A stretch of 64,000 nucleotides of DNA from Novosphingobium sp. ZN18A2 (GTDB taxonomy: Bacteria; Pseudomonadota; Alphaproteobacteria; Sphingomonadales; Sphingomonadaceae): assembly GCF_036784765.1 (NCBI RefSeq), contig NZ_CP136651.1, forward strand, positions 2,170,001 to 2,234,000, written 5' to 3'. The translations under genes were made by a program, and so were the position numbers. This document shows, one piece after another, positions 1 through 9,121 of this stretch; position 1 is the first letter of the stretch; the number at the start of each line of letters is the position of its first letter. Under the pieces are notes generated by a model. That model was not told the origin of the DNA. It was given only the letters and a program-made list of their open reading frames with translations, and searched no databases.

Positions 1-1163
1 GACCAGCGGAACTGGCCCACCGGCCGAAGTTCGGCGAGCCTGTAGCCACCCGCCGCCAGTTGCGCCGCATCGCGTGCCCAACTGGCGGGGTTGCAGCTGA
101 TATAGACGACGCGCGCCACCTTGGACGCGGCGATCTGCGCCACCTGCTCGCGCGCGCCGGCACGCGGCGGATCGAGCAAGACGGCGTCGAAGCGGTCCAG
201 CTCTTCGGCGCGCAGCGGATTGCGAAACAGGTCGCGGTGAAGCGAATGGACCGGCTTGCCCGATGCCCGCGCGGCGGACTGGCAGGCAAGGTGCGCATCG
301 CGCGCGGCCTCGACCGCCAGCACTTTGGCCGGTCCCGCCAGGGCAAAGGCAAACGTGCCCAGCCCGGCGAACAGGTCGGCAATCGTCCCGGCGCCATCCA
401 GCCATTCGGCCGCTGCGCCAGCCAGTGCCGCCTCGCCATCGGGCGTGGCCTGAAGGAACGCGCCGGGTGGAAGCGTCACCGGCGTGCCGCCAAGCGTGAC
501 CGTCACCGGTTCAGGTTCCCACTGGGTTTCCGGCCCGTATCCGCCATCCAGCGTCAGGCGTGCAAGGCGGTGATCCTGCGCGAAGGCAATCAACGCCTCG
601 GTCGCGGCCAGCCCTTCCGCCTCCAGCCCCTTGATCCCCGCTGCAACGCCCTGATCGCAAGCCGTTAGTTCGATATCGGCAGCCAGCTTGCGGTTGCCCA
701 TCTTTGCCAAGAGATCGCGCAATGGGTCCACGAGTGCAAACAGGTCCGGCGCCAGTACATGACATTCGCGCATATCGACGATGCGGTGCGAACCTTGCTC
801 GCGAAATCCCAGCACGATGCGCTTGCCGATGGCCTGCGCATGAAGCGCCGCGCGGCGGCGGCTGCGCGGCGGAGACAGATGCGCGGCCTGCACCAACTCC
901 GCATCAAGCCCCTGGCCCTTTGCCGGACCAAGCACCCGGTCGCTGACGAATGCGGACAGCGCGGCCTCGTCCAGATGCTGCAACTGACATCCGCCGCAAG
1001 CGGGGAAATGGCGGCACGTCGGCGCAGCGTGATGCGGCCCCGGCACCAGAACGCCGTCCGCGCCGATCACGTCCCCCGGCGCGGCAAAGGCCACGTGGCG
1101 GCCGTCCGCCGTAACCCCGTCGCCCTTCGCGGCGACACGCACGATTTCCGCACCCCCGCTCAT
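1..1163 (-). CDS. rlmD: 23S rRNA (uracil-C5) methyltransferase, RlmD/TrmA family (3' end outside window)
   Basis: SAM-dependent RNA methyltransferase that would modify a uracil at C5, most likely in 23S rRNA. The reading frame starts at ATG 1163 and is open for 387 codons to the window edge, so the C-terminus is missing. Visible marks are the iron-sulfur cysteines C50, C56 and C59 (C-x5-C-x2-C) plus C134, a SAM-binding DLFAGLGTF segment, and the catalytic cysteine at about residue 357 in VYISCNP. It overlaps the upstream nnr gene by ATGA, so the two are probably translationally coupled. RlmD rather than RlmC or TrmA is suggested by the Fe-S cysteines; the exact target base is inferred. Confidence 0.85.
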   Translation of the reverse strand, partial: MSGGAEIVRVAAKGDGVTADGRHVAFAAPGDVIGADGVLVPGPHHAAPTCRHFPACGGCQLQHLDEAALSAFVSDRVLGPAKGQGLDAELVQAAHLSPPRSRRRAALHAQAIGKRIVLGFREQGSHRIVDMRECHVLAPDLFALVDPLRDLLAKMGNRKLAADIELTACDQGVAAGIKGLEAEGLAATEALIAFAQDHRLARLTLDGGYGPETQWEPEPVTVTLGGTPVTLPPGAFLQATPDGEAALAGAAAEWLDGAGTIADLFAGLGTFAFALAGPAKVLAVEAARDAHLACQSAARASGKPVHSLHRDLFRNPLRAEELDRFDAVLLDPPRAGAREQVAQIAASKVARVVYISCNPASWARDAAQLAAGGYRLAELRPVGQFRW

Positions 1164-2590
1164 GCCAGTGCGCATTCAAGCGAAGGAGCAATCGCCGAAG
1201 CCAGATCACCGGCGGTGAATGCCGCGCCGCAATGCCGCGCCGCCGCCGCGTGGAGCCACAACCCCTCCTCGGCCGCGCGCAACGCATCGCCATGAACCGC
1301 AAGGCGGCTGGCAATCGCGCCCGCCAGCACGTCTCCGCTGCCCGCGACGGAAAGCCAGCTTGGCGCGCGCGGAGCCATCACCACCGTCCCGTCCGGCGCG
1401 GCGATCAGGCTGTCCGGCCCCTTGAGCAGCACGACCGCATCGCTCGCTTTTGCAAGCGCCAGTGCGCGGTCGCGCCGCGCGCCCTGCCCCGCCAGCCCGA
1501 ACGACCCTTCCAGCGCGGCCATTTCGCCTTCGTGCGGCGTAAGCACGAGTGCGCCCTGACGTTCGGCCAGAAGATCGGGCGACAACAGTTTCAGCGCGTC
1601 GGCATCGGCCACGGCCGGCGGTGCAAGATCGAGCACGGCGCGCAACCGCTCGCGCGCGTCCGCGCCCGTGCCGAGCCCCGGCCCCACCAGCATCGCCGCG
1701 ATGCGCCGGTCGCGCAGGCTGTCCCACACGGCTCCGGGATCGGGCGCCTCGGTCACGACCAGCTCATGCGGAACGCTCGCCGGACGGCGCGAAGCGACCA
1801 GTTTCACATACCCGGCACCGGCCCGCAGGGCTGCATCGGCCGACAACAGCGTTGCACCGGGCATATCGCCGCCGACGATGGCAAGAAGGCCGCGCGTGTA
1901 TTTGTGTGCATCGGGCGCGGGCGACGCGATTTGCGGTTTGGCCAGCACTCTTGCCGCGCCGCCCGTCGCACCCACGCCGATATCGACAAGATGCAGCGCC
2001 CCCATCGTTTCGCATGCGGGCATCGTCCAGTGCGCGAATTTCCACGCGCCCAACGCGACGGTCATGTCCCAACGCGGCAGCCCTTCGTTCAGCGGCTTCC
2101 CGCTGTCGCTCTCGATGCCGCTGGGCAGGTCAATCGCTATGCGATGCGTGTGGCTTGCCGAAAGGCTCGCAAGCAGCGCCAGAAGGTCGTCCGACAAGGC
2201 CCGCGCAAGACCGCTGCCGAACAGGCAGTCGACCAGCACCTCACCATGCGGTAATGGCTCCGCCGGGACAATTGGCCCCTTGTAGAGCGAACGCGCTGTC
2301 CTTGCGGCGTCGCTTTTGGGCTCGATCGCGGCGACGACCTCTACGCTGTTTCCATGCGCGAACAAGTGCTGCGCGATCACATAGCCGTCGCCGCCATTGT
2401 TTCCCGGCCCGCACAGAACCGTCACCTTGCGCCCCGCCGCCACGCGCCGCACCCATTCGCCCGCGCCGTGCCCGGCACGCTGCATCAATTCGTCAACCGA
2501 CGTTCCGGCAGCGATCAGCGCCTCTTCCGCCTCGCGCATCTGCGCGACGGTGAGCACCTGGCCCAGCCGGGGATCAAGGTGTTGCGGCAT
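1160..2590 (-). CDS. nnr: Bifunctional NAD(P)H-hydrate epimerase / ADP-dependent NAD(P)H-hydrate dehydratase
   Basis: Repairs damaged nicotinamide cofactors: the N-terminal YjeF-type domain (about residues 1-215) epimerises NAD(P)HX, and the C-terminal ribokinase-like domain (about 230-476) dehydrates it using ADP. The N-domain shows the glycine-rich GPGNNGGDGYV loop near residue 61. The C-domain shows LTPHEGEM and the AGSGDVLAGA nucleotide-binding loop near residue 428. At 476 residues it has the usual length of the fused enzyme. Its start overlaps the end of the upstream lipoprotein gene by 17 bases and its end overlaps rlmD by 4, so it sits in a compact minus-strand run. Confidence 0.93.
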   Translation of the reverse strand: MPQHLDPRLGQVLTVAQMREAEEALIAAGTSVDELMQRAGHGAGEWVRRVAAGRKVTVLCGPGNNGGDGYVIAQHLFAHGNSVEVVAAIEPKSDAARTARSLYKGPIVPAEPLPHGEVLVDCLFGSGLARALSDDLLALLASLSASHTHRIAIDLPSGIESDSGKPLNEGLPRWDMTVALGAWKFAHWTMPACETMGALHLVDIGVGATGGAARVLAKPQIASPAPDAHKYTRGLLAIVGGDMPGATLLSADAALRAGAGYVKLVASRRPASVPHELVVTEAPDPGAVWDSLRDRRIAAMLVGPGLGTGADARERLRAVLDLAPPAVADADALKLLSPDLLAERQGALVLTPHEGEMAALEGSFGLAGQGARRDRALALAKASDAVVLLKGPDSLIAAPDGTVVMAPRAPSWLSVAGSGDVLAGAIASRLAVHGDALRAAEEGLWLHAAAARHCGAAFTAGDLASAIAPSLECALA

Positions 2591-2936
2591 CGTCCGGTTT
2601 CACGCTGGCGGGGAAAAGATAGCGATCGCTTCCCACGGTAATTTCAAGGCGGCCATCCGCGGTCCATCTGGCGGACGAATCCTCGGCGCCGTCGGCGGGA
2701 ACGGCTCCGCGCCCGTCATCGACGGCCCGGAAGCGCCGGAACGCGCCGTCGGAGGACTGAACGAACAGATACTTGTCTCCGCCCTGCGTAACGGTTTCGA
2801 CCGAACAGACCTTTGCGAAAGCTGCCGTCCCGCCAATCGCGCAATCGATCTTGCGCGCGTTCGAAGAGGCGGCACCGCCGCTGCCCGAACAGGCGGCAAG
2901 AGCGAGAATCGGCAAGGCAGCGAAAACGGGGCGCAT
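2574..2936 (-). CDS. Small predicted lipoprotein of unknown function
   Basis: A 120-residue protein with a short hydrophobic signal and a lipobox-like LAAC (Cys16), followed by a Gly/Ser/Ala-rich linker, so it is probably an inner- or outer-membrane lipoprotein. The rest is a compact region with two cysteines (DCAIGG and KVCSVE) that could form a disulfide. I recognise no functional domain. It starts 5 bases after the ilvD stop and overlaps the nnr start, so it is probably cotranscribed with them. The function is unknown. Confidence 0.75.
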   Translation of the reverse strand: MRPVFAALPILALAACSGSGGAASSNARKIDCAIGGTAAFAKVCSVETVTQGGDKYLFVQSSDGAFRRFRAVDDGRGAVPADGAEDSSARWTADGRLEITVGSDRYLFPASVKPDDAATP

Positions 2937-2941
2937 GGCCC

Positions 2942-4804
2942 CTAGTCGCGCTTCGCCTTCAATTGCGCAAGGTCGCGCACGGCACCGCGTGCCGCGCTGG
3001 TCGCCATCGCGGCATAGGCCTGCAAGGCGACGGAAACCTTGCGCTTGCGCGGCTTGACGGGTTGCCAGGCGGCGTCGCCTTTCGCTTCCATCGCGGCGCG
3101 GCGCTCATCCAGCACCGCGTCCGAAACCGTCAGGTTGATCGTGCGATTGGGGATATCGATCTCGATCGGGTCGCCATCCTCGACCAGCCCGATCGCACCG
3201 CCTTCCGCAGCTTCGGGCGATGCGTGACCGATGGAAAGGCCCGATGTTCCGCCCGAAAAACGCCCGTCGGTGATAAGCGCGCAGGCCTTCCCCAGACCTT
3301 TCGATTTCAGGTAGCTGGTGGGATAGAGCATTTCCTGCATGCCCGGCCCGCCCTTCGGCCCTTCATAGCGGATAACCACCACGTCGCCCGCTTCCACCTG
3401 CCCGGTAAGGATGCCGGTCACGGCGGCGTCCTGGCTTTCGAACACCTTGGCCTTGCCGGTGAACTTCAGGATCGAATCGTCAACCCCCGCCGTTTTCACG
3501 ATGCATCCGTCGCGCGCGATGTTGCCGTAAAGGACGGCCAGCCCGCCGTCCTTGCTGAACGCGTGTTCGGCGGAACGGATCACACCGTTTTCGCGGTCAA
3601 GATCGAGGCTGTCCCACCGGCGCTCCTGGCTGAACGCGACTTGCGAGGGCACACCGCCCGGCGCGGCGCGGAAGAAGGTCTGCACCTCTTCATTGTTCGT
3701 GCGGCCGATGTCCCACGTGTTCAGCGCATCGAGCATGGACTTGGAATGCACGGTCGGCAGGTCCGAATGGATCAGCCCCGCACGCTCAAGCTCGCCAAGG
3801 ATCGCCATGATCCCGCCGGCGCGGTGGACGTCTTCCATGTGCACATCCGATTTCGCCGGCGCCACCTTGGAAAGGCAGGGCACGCGGCGCGACAGGCGGT
3901 CGATATCGGCCATGGTGAAGTCCACGCCCGCTTCGTGCGCGGCGGCCAGTAGGTGCAGCACCGTGTTGGTCGATCCGCCCATCGCGATATCCAGGCTCAT
4001 CGCGTTTTCGAACGCTTCGAAGCTGGCGATGTTGCGCGGCAGCACGCTTTCGTCGTCCTGCTCGTAATAGCGGCGGCACATATCCACGACCTGGCGGCCC
4101 GCCCGCAGGAACAGCGCCTTACGGTCGGCATGGGTGGCCAGCGTCGATCCATTGCCCGGCAGCGAAAGGCCCAGGGCTTCGGTCAGGCAGTTCATCGAAT
4201 TGGCGGTAAACATGCCGCTGCACGAACCGCATGTGGGGCAAGCGGAACGTTCGATGCTTTTCACTTCATCGTCGGTGAAGCTTTCATCCGCTGCGGCAAC
4301 CATCGCATCGACCAGGTCGAGCGCCTGTTCCTTGCCCTTCAGCAGCACCTTGCCCGCTTCCATCGGGCCGCCGGACACGAACACCACCGGAATATTGATG
4401 CGCAGCGCGGCCATCAGCATGCCGGGCGTGATCTTGTCGCAGTTGGAGATGCACACCATCGCGTCGGCGCAATGGGCGTTGACCATGTATTCAACGCTGT
4501 CAGCGATCAGATCGCGGCTGGGCAGCGAATAGAGCATCCCGTCATGCCCCATCGCGATACCGTCATCCACAGCGATGGTGTTGAATTCCTTGGCAACGCC
4601 GCCCGCAGCCTCGATCTCGCGCGCGACCATCTGGCCCAGATCCTTCAGGTGCACGTGACCCGGTACGAACTGCGTGAAACTGTTCACCACGGCAATGATC
4701 GGCTTGCCGAAATCGCTGTCCTTCATGCCGGTGGCACGCCACAGGCCCCGCGCGCCTGCCATGTTGCGGCCGTGAGTCGTGGTGCGGGAACGATAGGCAG
4801 GCAT
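2942..4804 (-). CDS. ilvD: Dihydroxy-acid dehydratase
   Basis: Dehydrates 2,3-dihydroxy-isovalerate and 2,3-dihydroxy-3-methylvalerate to the 2-keto acids in valine, isoleucine and leucine (and pantothenate) synthesis in the cytoplasm. At 620 residues it matches the E. coli-type enzyme. Cluster ligand candidates are Cys122 in [10 protein letters not shown] and the C189-x2-C-x2-C195 group in [10 protein letters not shown]; the Mg-binding [13 protein letters not shown] lies at about 78-90. A 102-base gap separates it from the upstream N-formylglutamate amidohydrolase, which probably leaves room for its own promoter. No leader peptide or attenuator was recognised. Confidence 0.97.
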   Translation of the reverse strand: MPAYRSRTTTHGRNMAGARGLWRATGMKDSDFGKPIIAVVNSFTQFVPGHVHLKDLGQMVAREIEAAGGVAKEFNTIAVDDGIAMGHDGMLYSLPSRDLIADSVEYMVNAHCADAMVCISNCDKITPGMLMAALRINIPVVFVSGGPMEAGKVLLKGKEQALDLVDAMVAAADESFTDDEVKSIERSACPTCGSCSGMFTANSMNCLTEALGLSLPGNGSTLATHADRKALFLRAGRQVVDMCRRYYEQDDESVLPRNIASFEAFENAMSLDIAMGGSTNTVLHLLAAAHEAGVDFTMADIDRLSRRVPCLSKVAPAKSDVHMEDVHRAGGIMAILGELERAGLIHSDLPTVHSKSMLDALNTWDIGRTNNEEVQTFFRAAPGGVPSQVAFSQERRWDSLDLDRENGVIRSAEHAFSKDGGLAVLYGNIARDGCIVKTAGVDDSILKFTGKAKVFESQDAAVTGILTGQVEAGDVVVIRYEGPKGGPGMQEMLYPTSYLKSKGLGKACALITDGRFSGGTSGLSIGHASPEAAEGGAIGLVEDGDPIEIDIPNRTINLTVSDAVLDERRAAMEAKGDAAWQPVKPRKRKVSVALQAYAAMATSAARGAVRDLAQLKAKRD

Positions 4805-4906
4805 TTCAAGCTCCGGTGGAGAGTCGGGGGGATCGAACGCGCGCCCTACTCCCTTGTGCCCGCTATTCGAAGCAAAATCGCAAGTTGGTTGCGGCCGAAA
4901 CCGGCT

Positions 4907-5647
4907 CTATTCCGCCACTTCCAGCGCAATCGTGTTGCAGATGCGCGCCAGCCGCGCGGCCCATTCCCGCTGCCCTTCCGTATCTGCGATCAGGTCCTGC
5001 CGGATCTCGAGATAGAGATAGGGGCGACCCTCGCTTTCGAAATGGCGGCGGATCACCGCGTTATAGATCTTGCCCGAATAGGGCAGCTGGTCGCCCACCA
5101 GCAGGCCGTCCGCCTCAAGCAGCGGTTCGGCCAGGCGCGCGCCGCGACTGTCGTTGTCATACAGCACGCCGCAATGCCACGGCCGCGGTTCCGCCGGATC
5201 GCTGGCAAGGCTGGGCGTGAAGCTGTGCAGCACCAGCGTAAGCGCGGGCGGCGTTTCATCCAGAACGCGGGCCAGCGCAGCATGATAGGGCCGGTGGAAA
5301 CGCGCAAGCCGCGCTTCTCGGTCGATCCCGATATTGCCCGGAATTGACCGCCCGTCGCTCGCTTCGGGAATGGCCGCGGCATCGCGTTCGTCCCGGTTCG
5401 TATCGCACACCAACCGCGAAACGTTGCCCAGGAAAGCGGCCGTCCCCGTGCGCACCATGGCTTCGGCCACGCCCGCGACGCCTATATCCACCGCGATATG
5501 TTCGCGCATCAGCGCCGGCGCGATGCCGAGGTCTATATCCTTCGGCACGCGATTTGACGCGTGGTCCGCAACCACCAGAATACCGCCGAAACGCGGGGTT
5601 CCGACAAGCCGCCAGGCTTCGGGTTCGTCAACGCTCTCGGCTGTCAT
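4907..5647 (-). CDS. N-formylglutamate amidohydrolase family protein
   Basis: A member of the HutG-type family, which hydrolyses N-formyl amino acids such as N-formyl-L-glutamate to formate and glutamate. Start ATG 5647 was chosen because it overlaps the ispE stop as ATGA and places the conserved block GGILVVADHASNRVP near the N-terminus. A longer upstream reading lacks homology. The 246-residue product also shows a conserved C-terminal YLYLEIRQDLI. No other histidine-use (hut) gene is adjacent, so the in vivo substrate is not settled; relatives act in several amino-acid or formyl-amide salvage routes. Confidence 0.88.
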   Translation of the reverse strand: MTAESVDEPEAWRLVGTPRFGGILVVADHASNRVPKDIDLGIAPALMREHIAVDIGVAGVAEAMVRTGTAAFLGNVSRLVCDTNRDERDAAAIPEASDGRSIPGNIGIDREARLARFHRPYHAALARVLDETPPALTLVLHSFTPSLASDPAEPRPWHCGVLYDNDSRGARLAEPLLEADGLLVGDQLPYSGKIYNAVIRRHFESEGRPYLYLEIRQDLIADTEGQREWAARLARICNTIALEVAE

Positions 5648-6507
5648 GACAGGCGGGTTTCCATCACCCACCAATCGGGATGCGCGCGCCGGATTGCAAC
5701 ACCCGCCGCATCTCTTTCCGCGCAAGAGCCGAACAGCGCAAAACACGTTGCGCCCGAACCGCTCATCCGCGCGCCGAATGCGCCGGGTTGCGCCGCAAGC
5801 GCATCGATCGCGTCACCGATCGCCGTAGCCAGCGCACGCGCCGGCGCTTCAAGATCGTTGCGGCCCGAAGCCATGACGTCAGCGAACCGGGGAGTATCAC
5901 CCAGCCCGCCGCGATCCCTGCCGTCCCATTCCCTGAAAATAGCACCGGTCGATACTTCGACGCCCGGATTGACCAGCACCACAGGCCAGTCGCGATAGGC
6001 CGCATCGCCAAGCCGCGTGAAATGCTCCCCACGTCCAATGACATGCTTGGGCCACGAAAACAGGCACGGCGCGACATCGGCGCCAAGCGTGGCGGCAATA
6101 CCTGACATGCGATCAGGATCGTCCGGCAAATCCCACAGCGAAACCAGCAGCCGGATCGCTGCCGCCGCGTCGGCCGACCCGCCGCCTATGCCGGAAGCGA
6201 GCGGCAGGTTTTTCACCAGCGTGATGGCCGCGCCCCGATCACCCCCGTATTCCGCCGAAACCGCGCGTGCGGCGCGCATGACAAGGTTATCCTCGCCGGT
6301 CGAAAGCCCGTTCCCGAACGGTCCCGTAATCGTCAGCGAAAGCGCGTCTGCCGGTTCCGCCCACATCTCGTCCCCGTCCACGCAATGAACGAAGACGGAG
6401 TCGAGATCGTGGTATCCATCTGCCCGCCGCGCACGAACATGGAGGGCAAGGTTCAACTTTGCGCGAGCAACCTTGCAAATCCGGCCACCGCCTGTCCGGT
6501 CGGCCAT
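5644..6507 (-). CDS. ispE: 4-diphosphocytidyl-2-C-methyl-D-erythritol kinase
   Basis: ATP-dependent kinase of the MEP pathway for isoprenoid precursors. It is a GHMP-fold protein: the N-terminal ARAKLNLAL contains the catalytic lysine (about residue 17), LPLASGIGGGSADAAAAI (about 101-118) is the GHMP phosphate loop, and LGADVAPCL holds the catalytic aspartate near 144. ATG 6507 shares one base with the ETF-QO stop; a GTG three bases upstream (6510) is equally possible, giving 288 residues. The overlaps on both sides indicate a three-gene transcription unit with ETF-QO and the amidohydrolase. Confidence 0.95.
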   Translation of the reverse strand: MADRTGGGRICKVARAKLNLALHVRARRADGYHDLDSVFVHCVDGDEMWAEPADALSLTITGPFGNGLSTGEDNLVMRAARAVSAEYGGDRGAAITLVKNLPLASGIGGGSADAAAAIRLLVSLWDLPDDPDRMSGIAATLGADVAPCLFSWPKHVIGRGEHFTRLGDAAYRDWPVVLVNPGVEVSTGAIFREWDGRDRGGLGDTPRFADVMASGRNDLEAPARALATAIGDAIDALAAQPGAFGARMSGSGATCFALFGSCAERDAAGVAIRRAHPDWWVMETRLS

Positions 6508-8153
6508 CACATATTCGGATAGTTCGGCCCGCCGCCGCCCTCGGGCGTGACCCAGTCGATATTCTGGGTGGGGTCCTTGATGTCGCAGGTTTTACAGTGG
6601 ACGCAGTTCTGCGCGTTGATCTGCAAGCGGACCTCGCCCTCGTCCTCTCCCACGAATTCATAGACGCCCGCCGGGCAATAGCGCGCTTCCGGCCCCGCAT
6701 AGACCGGCAGGTTGATGCGCGTTGGAACCGTGGGGTCCTTCAACACAAGGTGAACCGGCTGGTCTTCTTCGTGGTTGGTATAGCTGAACGAAACGCTGGT
6801 CAGCCTGTCGAAGCTGATCACGCCGTCGGGCTTGGGATAATCGATGGGCCTGTAAAGATCCGCGCGCTGCGTCGATTCCGCATCGGTATGGTGTTTCATC
6901 GCCGGAAGCACGCCAACCTTCAGCACCCGCGACCACATGTCCGCCCCGGCCAGGACGGTGCCCAGCGATCCGCCGAACTTGGCGACGAGCGGCTGCGCGT
7001 TCTGGACCATCTTCAGCTCCTTCGCGATCCAGCTTTCGCGGACGGCGGCGTCATATTCGCCCATCTCGTCCTTTTCACGTCCCGCGGAAATCGCGGCGGC
7101 GATGGATTCGGCGGCGAGCATTCCGCTCTTCATCGCGGTGTGGCTGCCCTTGATGCGCGGCACGTTGACGAAACCGGCCGAACAACCGACCAGCGCGCCG
7201 CCGGGGAATGCCAGCTTCGGCACAGACTGCCAGCCGCCTTCGTTGATCGCGCGCGCGCCATAGGCGACGCGGCGCCCGCCTTCCAGGATTGCGCGGATTT
7301 CCGGATGCTGCTTCCAGCGCTGGAATTCCTCGAACGGATAGACGTAGGGATTCGCGTAATCGAGCGCGGTAACGAAACCCAGCGCCACCTGGTTGTTCGC
7401 CTGGTGGTACAGGAAACCGCCACCCCAGGTATCGCTTTCGGACAGCGGCCACCCCTGCGTGTGGATCACGCGTCCGGGCACGTGCTTGTCGGGATCGATG
7501 TCCCACAGTTCCTTGATGCCGAGGCCATAGACCTGCGGCTGGCAATCGCGCTCAAGGTCAAAATGCTGCTTCAACCGTTTTGTGAGGCTTCCGCGCGCAC
7601 CCTCTGCAAACAGGGTATATTTCGCGTGAAGTTCCATGCCGGGCTGGTAGTCGGGCTTGTGGCTGCCATCTCGCGCGATGCCCATGTCGCCGGTCGCCAC
7701 GCCCATCACCGCGCCGCTTTCATCGAACAGCACTTCGGCCGCCGGGAAGCCGGGGAAGATTTCCACGCCCAGTTCCTCGGCCTTGCCCGCCAGCCAGCGG
7801 CACAGGTTGCCAAGACTGCCGGTGTAATTGCCGTGGTTGGAAAGGAAGGGCGGCATCGGCCAATGCGGGATCGCATATTTCTTTCCGCGCGTGAGCACCC
7901 AGTGCCAGTTGTCGGTCACCGGCACTTCGGCCATCGGGCAATCCTGATCGCGCCAGTCGGGCAGCAGTTCGTCCAGCGCCTTGGGATCGACCACCGCGCC
8001 AGACAGGATGTGCGCCCCGATTTCGGAGCCCTTTTCAAGGATGCAGACCGAAAGATCGGCGTTCACCTGCTTCAGCCGGATCGCCGCAGAAAGGCCCGCC
8101 GGGCCACCGCCTACGATCACCACGTCGTAAGGCATCGATTCGCGTTCGCTCAT
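6507..8153 (-). CDS. Electron transfer flavoprotein-ubiquinone oxidoreductase
   Basis: Inner-membrane-associated flavo-iron-sulfur enzyme that passes electrons from ETF (fed by fatty-acid and amino-acid dehydrogenases) to ubiquinone. The N-terminal FAD-binding Rossmann motif VVIVGGGPAGLSAAI begins at about residue 11. The C-terminus carries the 4Fe-4S ligands Cys493 (YCPAG) and Cys517, 520 and 523 (NCVHCKTCDIKDP). At 548 residues it is full length. It is the first gene of a minus-strand unit with ispE and is divergent from the UDG-like gene across an 83-base gap that must hold both start regions. Confidence 0.96.
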   Translation of the reverse strand: MSERESMPYDVVIVGGGPAGLSAAIRLKQVNADLSVCILEKGSEIGAHILSGAVVDPKALDELLPDWRDQDCPMAEVPVTDNWHWVLTRGKKYAIPHWPMPPFLSNHGNYTGSLGNLCRWLAGKAEELGVEIFPGFPAAEVLFDESGAVMGVATGDMGIARDGSHKPDYQPGMELHAKYTLFAEGARGSLTKRLKQHFDLERDCQPQVYGLGIKELWDIDPDKHVPGRVIHTQGWPLSESDTWGGGFLYHQANNQVALGFVTALDYANPYVYPFEEFQRWKQHPEIRAILEGGRRVAYGARAINEGGWQSVPKLAFPGGALVGCSAGFVNVPRIKGSHTAMKSGMLAAESIAAAISAGREKDEMGEYDAAVRESWIAKELKMVQNAQPLVAKFGGSLGTVLAGADMWSRVLKVGVLPAMKHHTDAESTQRADLYRPIDYPKPDGVISFDRLTSVSFSYTNHEEDQPVHLVLKDPTVPTRINLPVYAGPEARYCPAGVYEFVGEDEGEVRLQINAQNCVHCKTCDIKDPTQNIDWVTPEGGGGPNYPNM

Positions 8154-8236
8154 TCCCCGGCTCCATTTCCCTTAATTGCGCGATTATTTCACACGCGAGC
8201 CTTGAAAGAGGCCCTTGGCAAGGTCAAGACCGCATC

Positions 8237-9070
8237 TTGCACAAAAAGCGGGCGGGACCGGTGGACGCAAATGACGACAGGCCAGTTGAAACGCAGCCGG
8301 GGGCACCCGGCCGCGTCGATCTGGCCGATTGGATCGGCGCCGCGCTCGACTGGTGGCGAGACGCCGGGGTTGACGCCGATTATGCGGAAAATCCGCAAGA
8401 CTGGCTGGAAGCCGCGAAGGCAAAGCGCGCAGCGGCCAATCCGGCCTCCCACCCGGCGGACACGCCGGCCGAATCGCGCAAACCTGAAACCGAGGGAAAG
8501 GCCGTCCGCATCGGGGGCGAACGCGATCGATGGCCCGACACGGCGGAAGCGTTCGCCACATGGTGGCTCACCGAACCGACTCTTTGCCCGCTTCCCGCCG
8601 AACGGCGCGTTCCACCCTCCGGTCCGGCAGGCGCACCGTTGATGGTGCTGGTGCCGATGCCCGAGGCGGAAGACACCAACGCGCTGATGACGGGCGCGCA
8701 AGGCCGGCTGCTCGATTCCATGCTGCGCGCAATGAGCCTGTCGCGCGATGCGATCTATGTCGCCAGCGTCCTGCCCGCCCGAATCGCGGCTCCCGACTGG
8801 CAGGCACTCGCGGCAGGCGGCATGGGCGATATTGCGGCCCACCACATCGCGCTCGCCAGCCCGCAAAGGCTGCTTGTACTGGGCCGAACCGACATTTCGC
8901 CGCTGCTCGGCAACGATCCGGCGAAAAGCGCTCCATTTGAACCGATTGTTAACCATGAAGGGCAAAAGGTTGCAGCGTTTGCCGACTATGGCCTCGATGT
9001 CATGTTGGCGCGACCGGGATTGAAGGCAGGGGTCTGGAGCCGCTGGCTTCAATGGACCGCACAAGGGTAG
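8237..9070 (+). CDS. Uracil-DNA-glycosylase-fold protein, probably catalytically degenerate
   Basis: The C-terminal half resembles the alpha/beta core of family-4-like uracil-DNA glycosylases (segments VLVPMPEAED, YVASVLPAR, LLVLGR, and VWSRWLQW at the end). However, the usual active-site motif GxxPG near strand 1 and the terminal HPS motif are not visible, and the protein has a single cysteine, so it cannot hold the 4Fe-4S cluster of family 4. The N-terminal 90 residues, with an Ala/Trp-rich ALDWWRDAGVD block, are low complexity. The start is uncertain: TTG 8237, or GTG 8261 in the same frame. Function unknown; possibly a DNA-binding or regulatory relative. It lies 51 bases ahead of the transglycosylase gene. 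Confidence 0.6.
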   Translation: MHKKRAGPVDANDDRPVETQPGAPGRVDLADWIGAALDWWRDAGVDADYAENPQDWLEAAKAKRAAANPASHPADTPAESRKPETEGKAVRIGGERDRWPDTAEAFATWWLTEPTLCPLPAERRVPPSGPAGAPLMVLVPMPEAEDTNALMTGAQGRLLDSMLRAMSLSRDAIYVASVLPARIAAPDWQALAAGGMGDIAAHHIALASPQRLLVLGRTDISPLLGNDPAKSAPFEPIVNHEGQKVAAFADYGLDVMLARPGLKAGVWSRWLQWTAQG

Positions 9071-9121
9071 GTTAAACCCGGCCGGACGGGACCGGCGGGG
9101 GCATTGGACGGGGAAATACGC

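Noticed and set aside
6459..8642. 727-codon plus-strand open frame opposite ETF-QO
   Set aside because: Antisense shadow; the minus-strand protein matches ETF-QO along its length, while the plus frame has no recognisable domain and no ribosome site.
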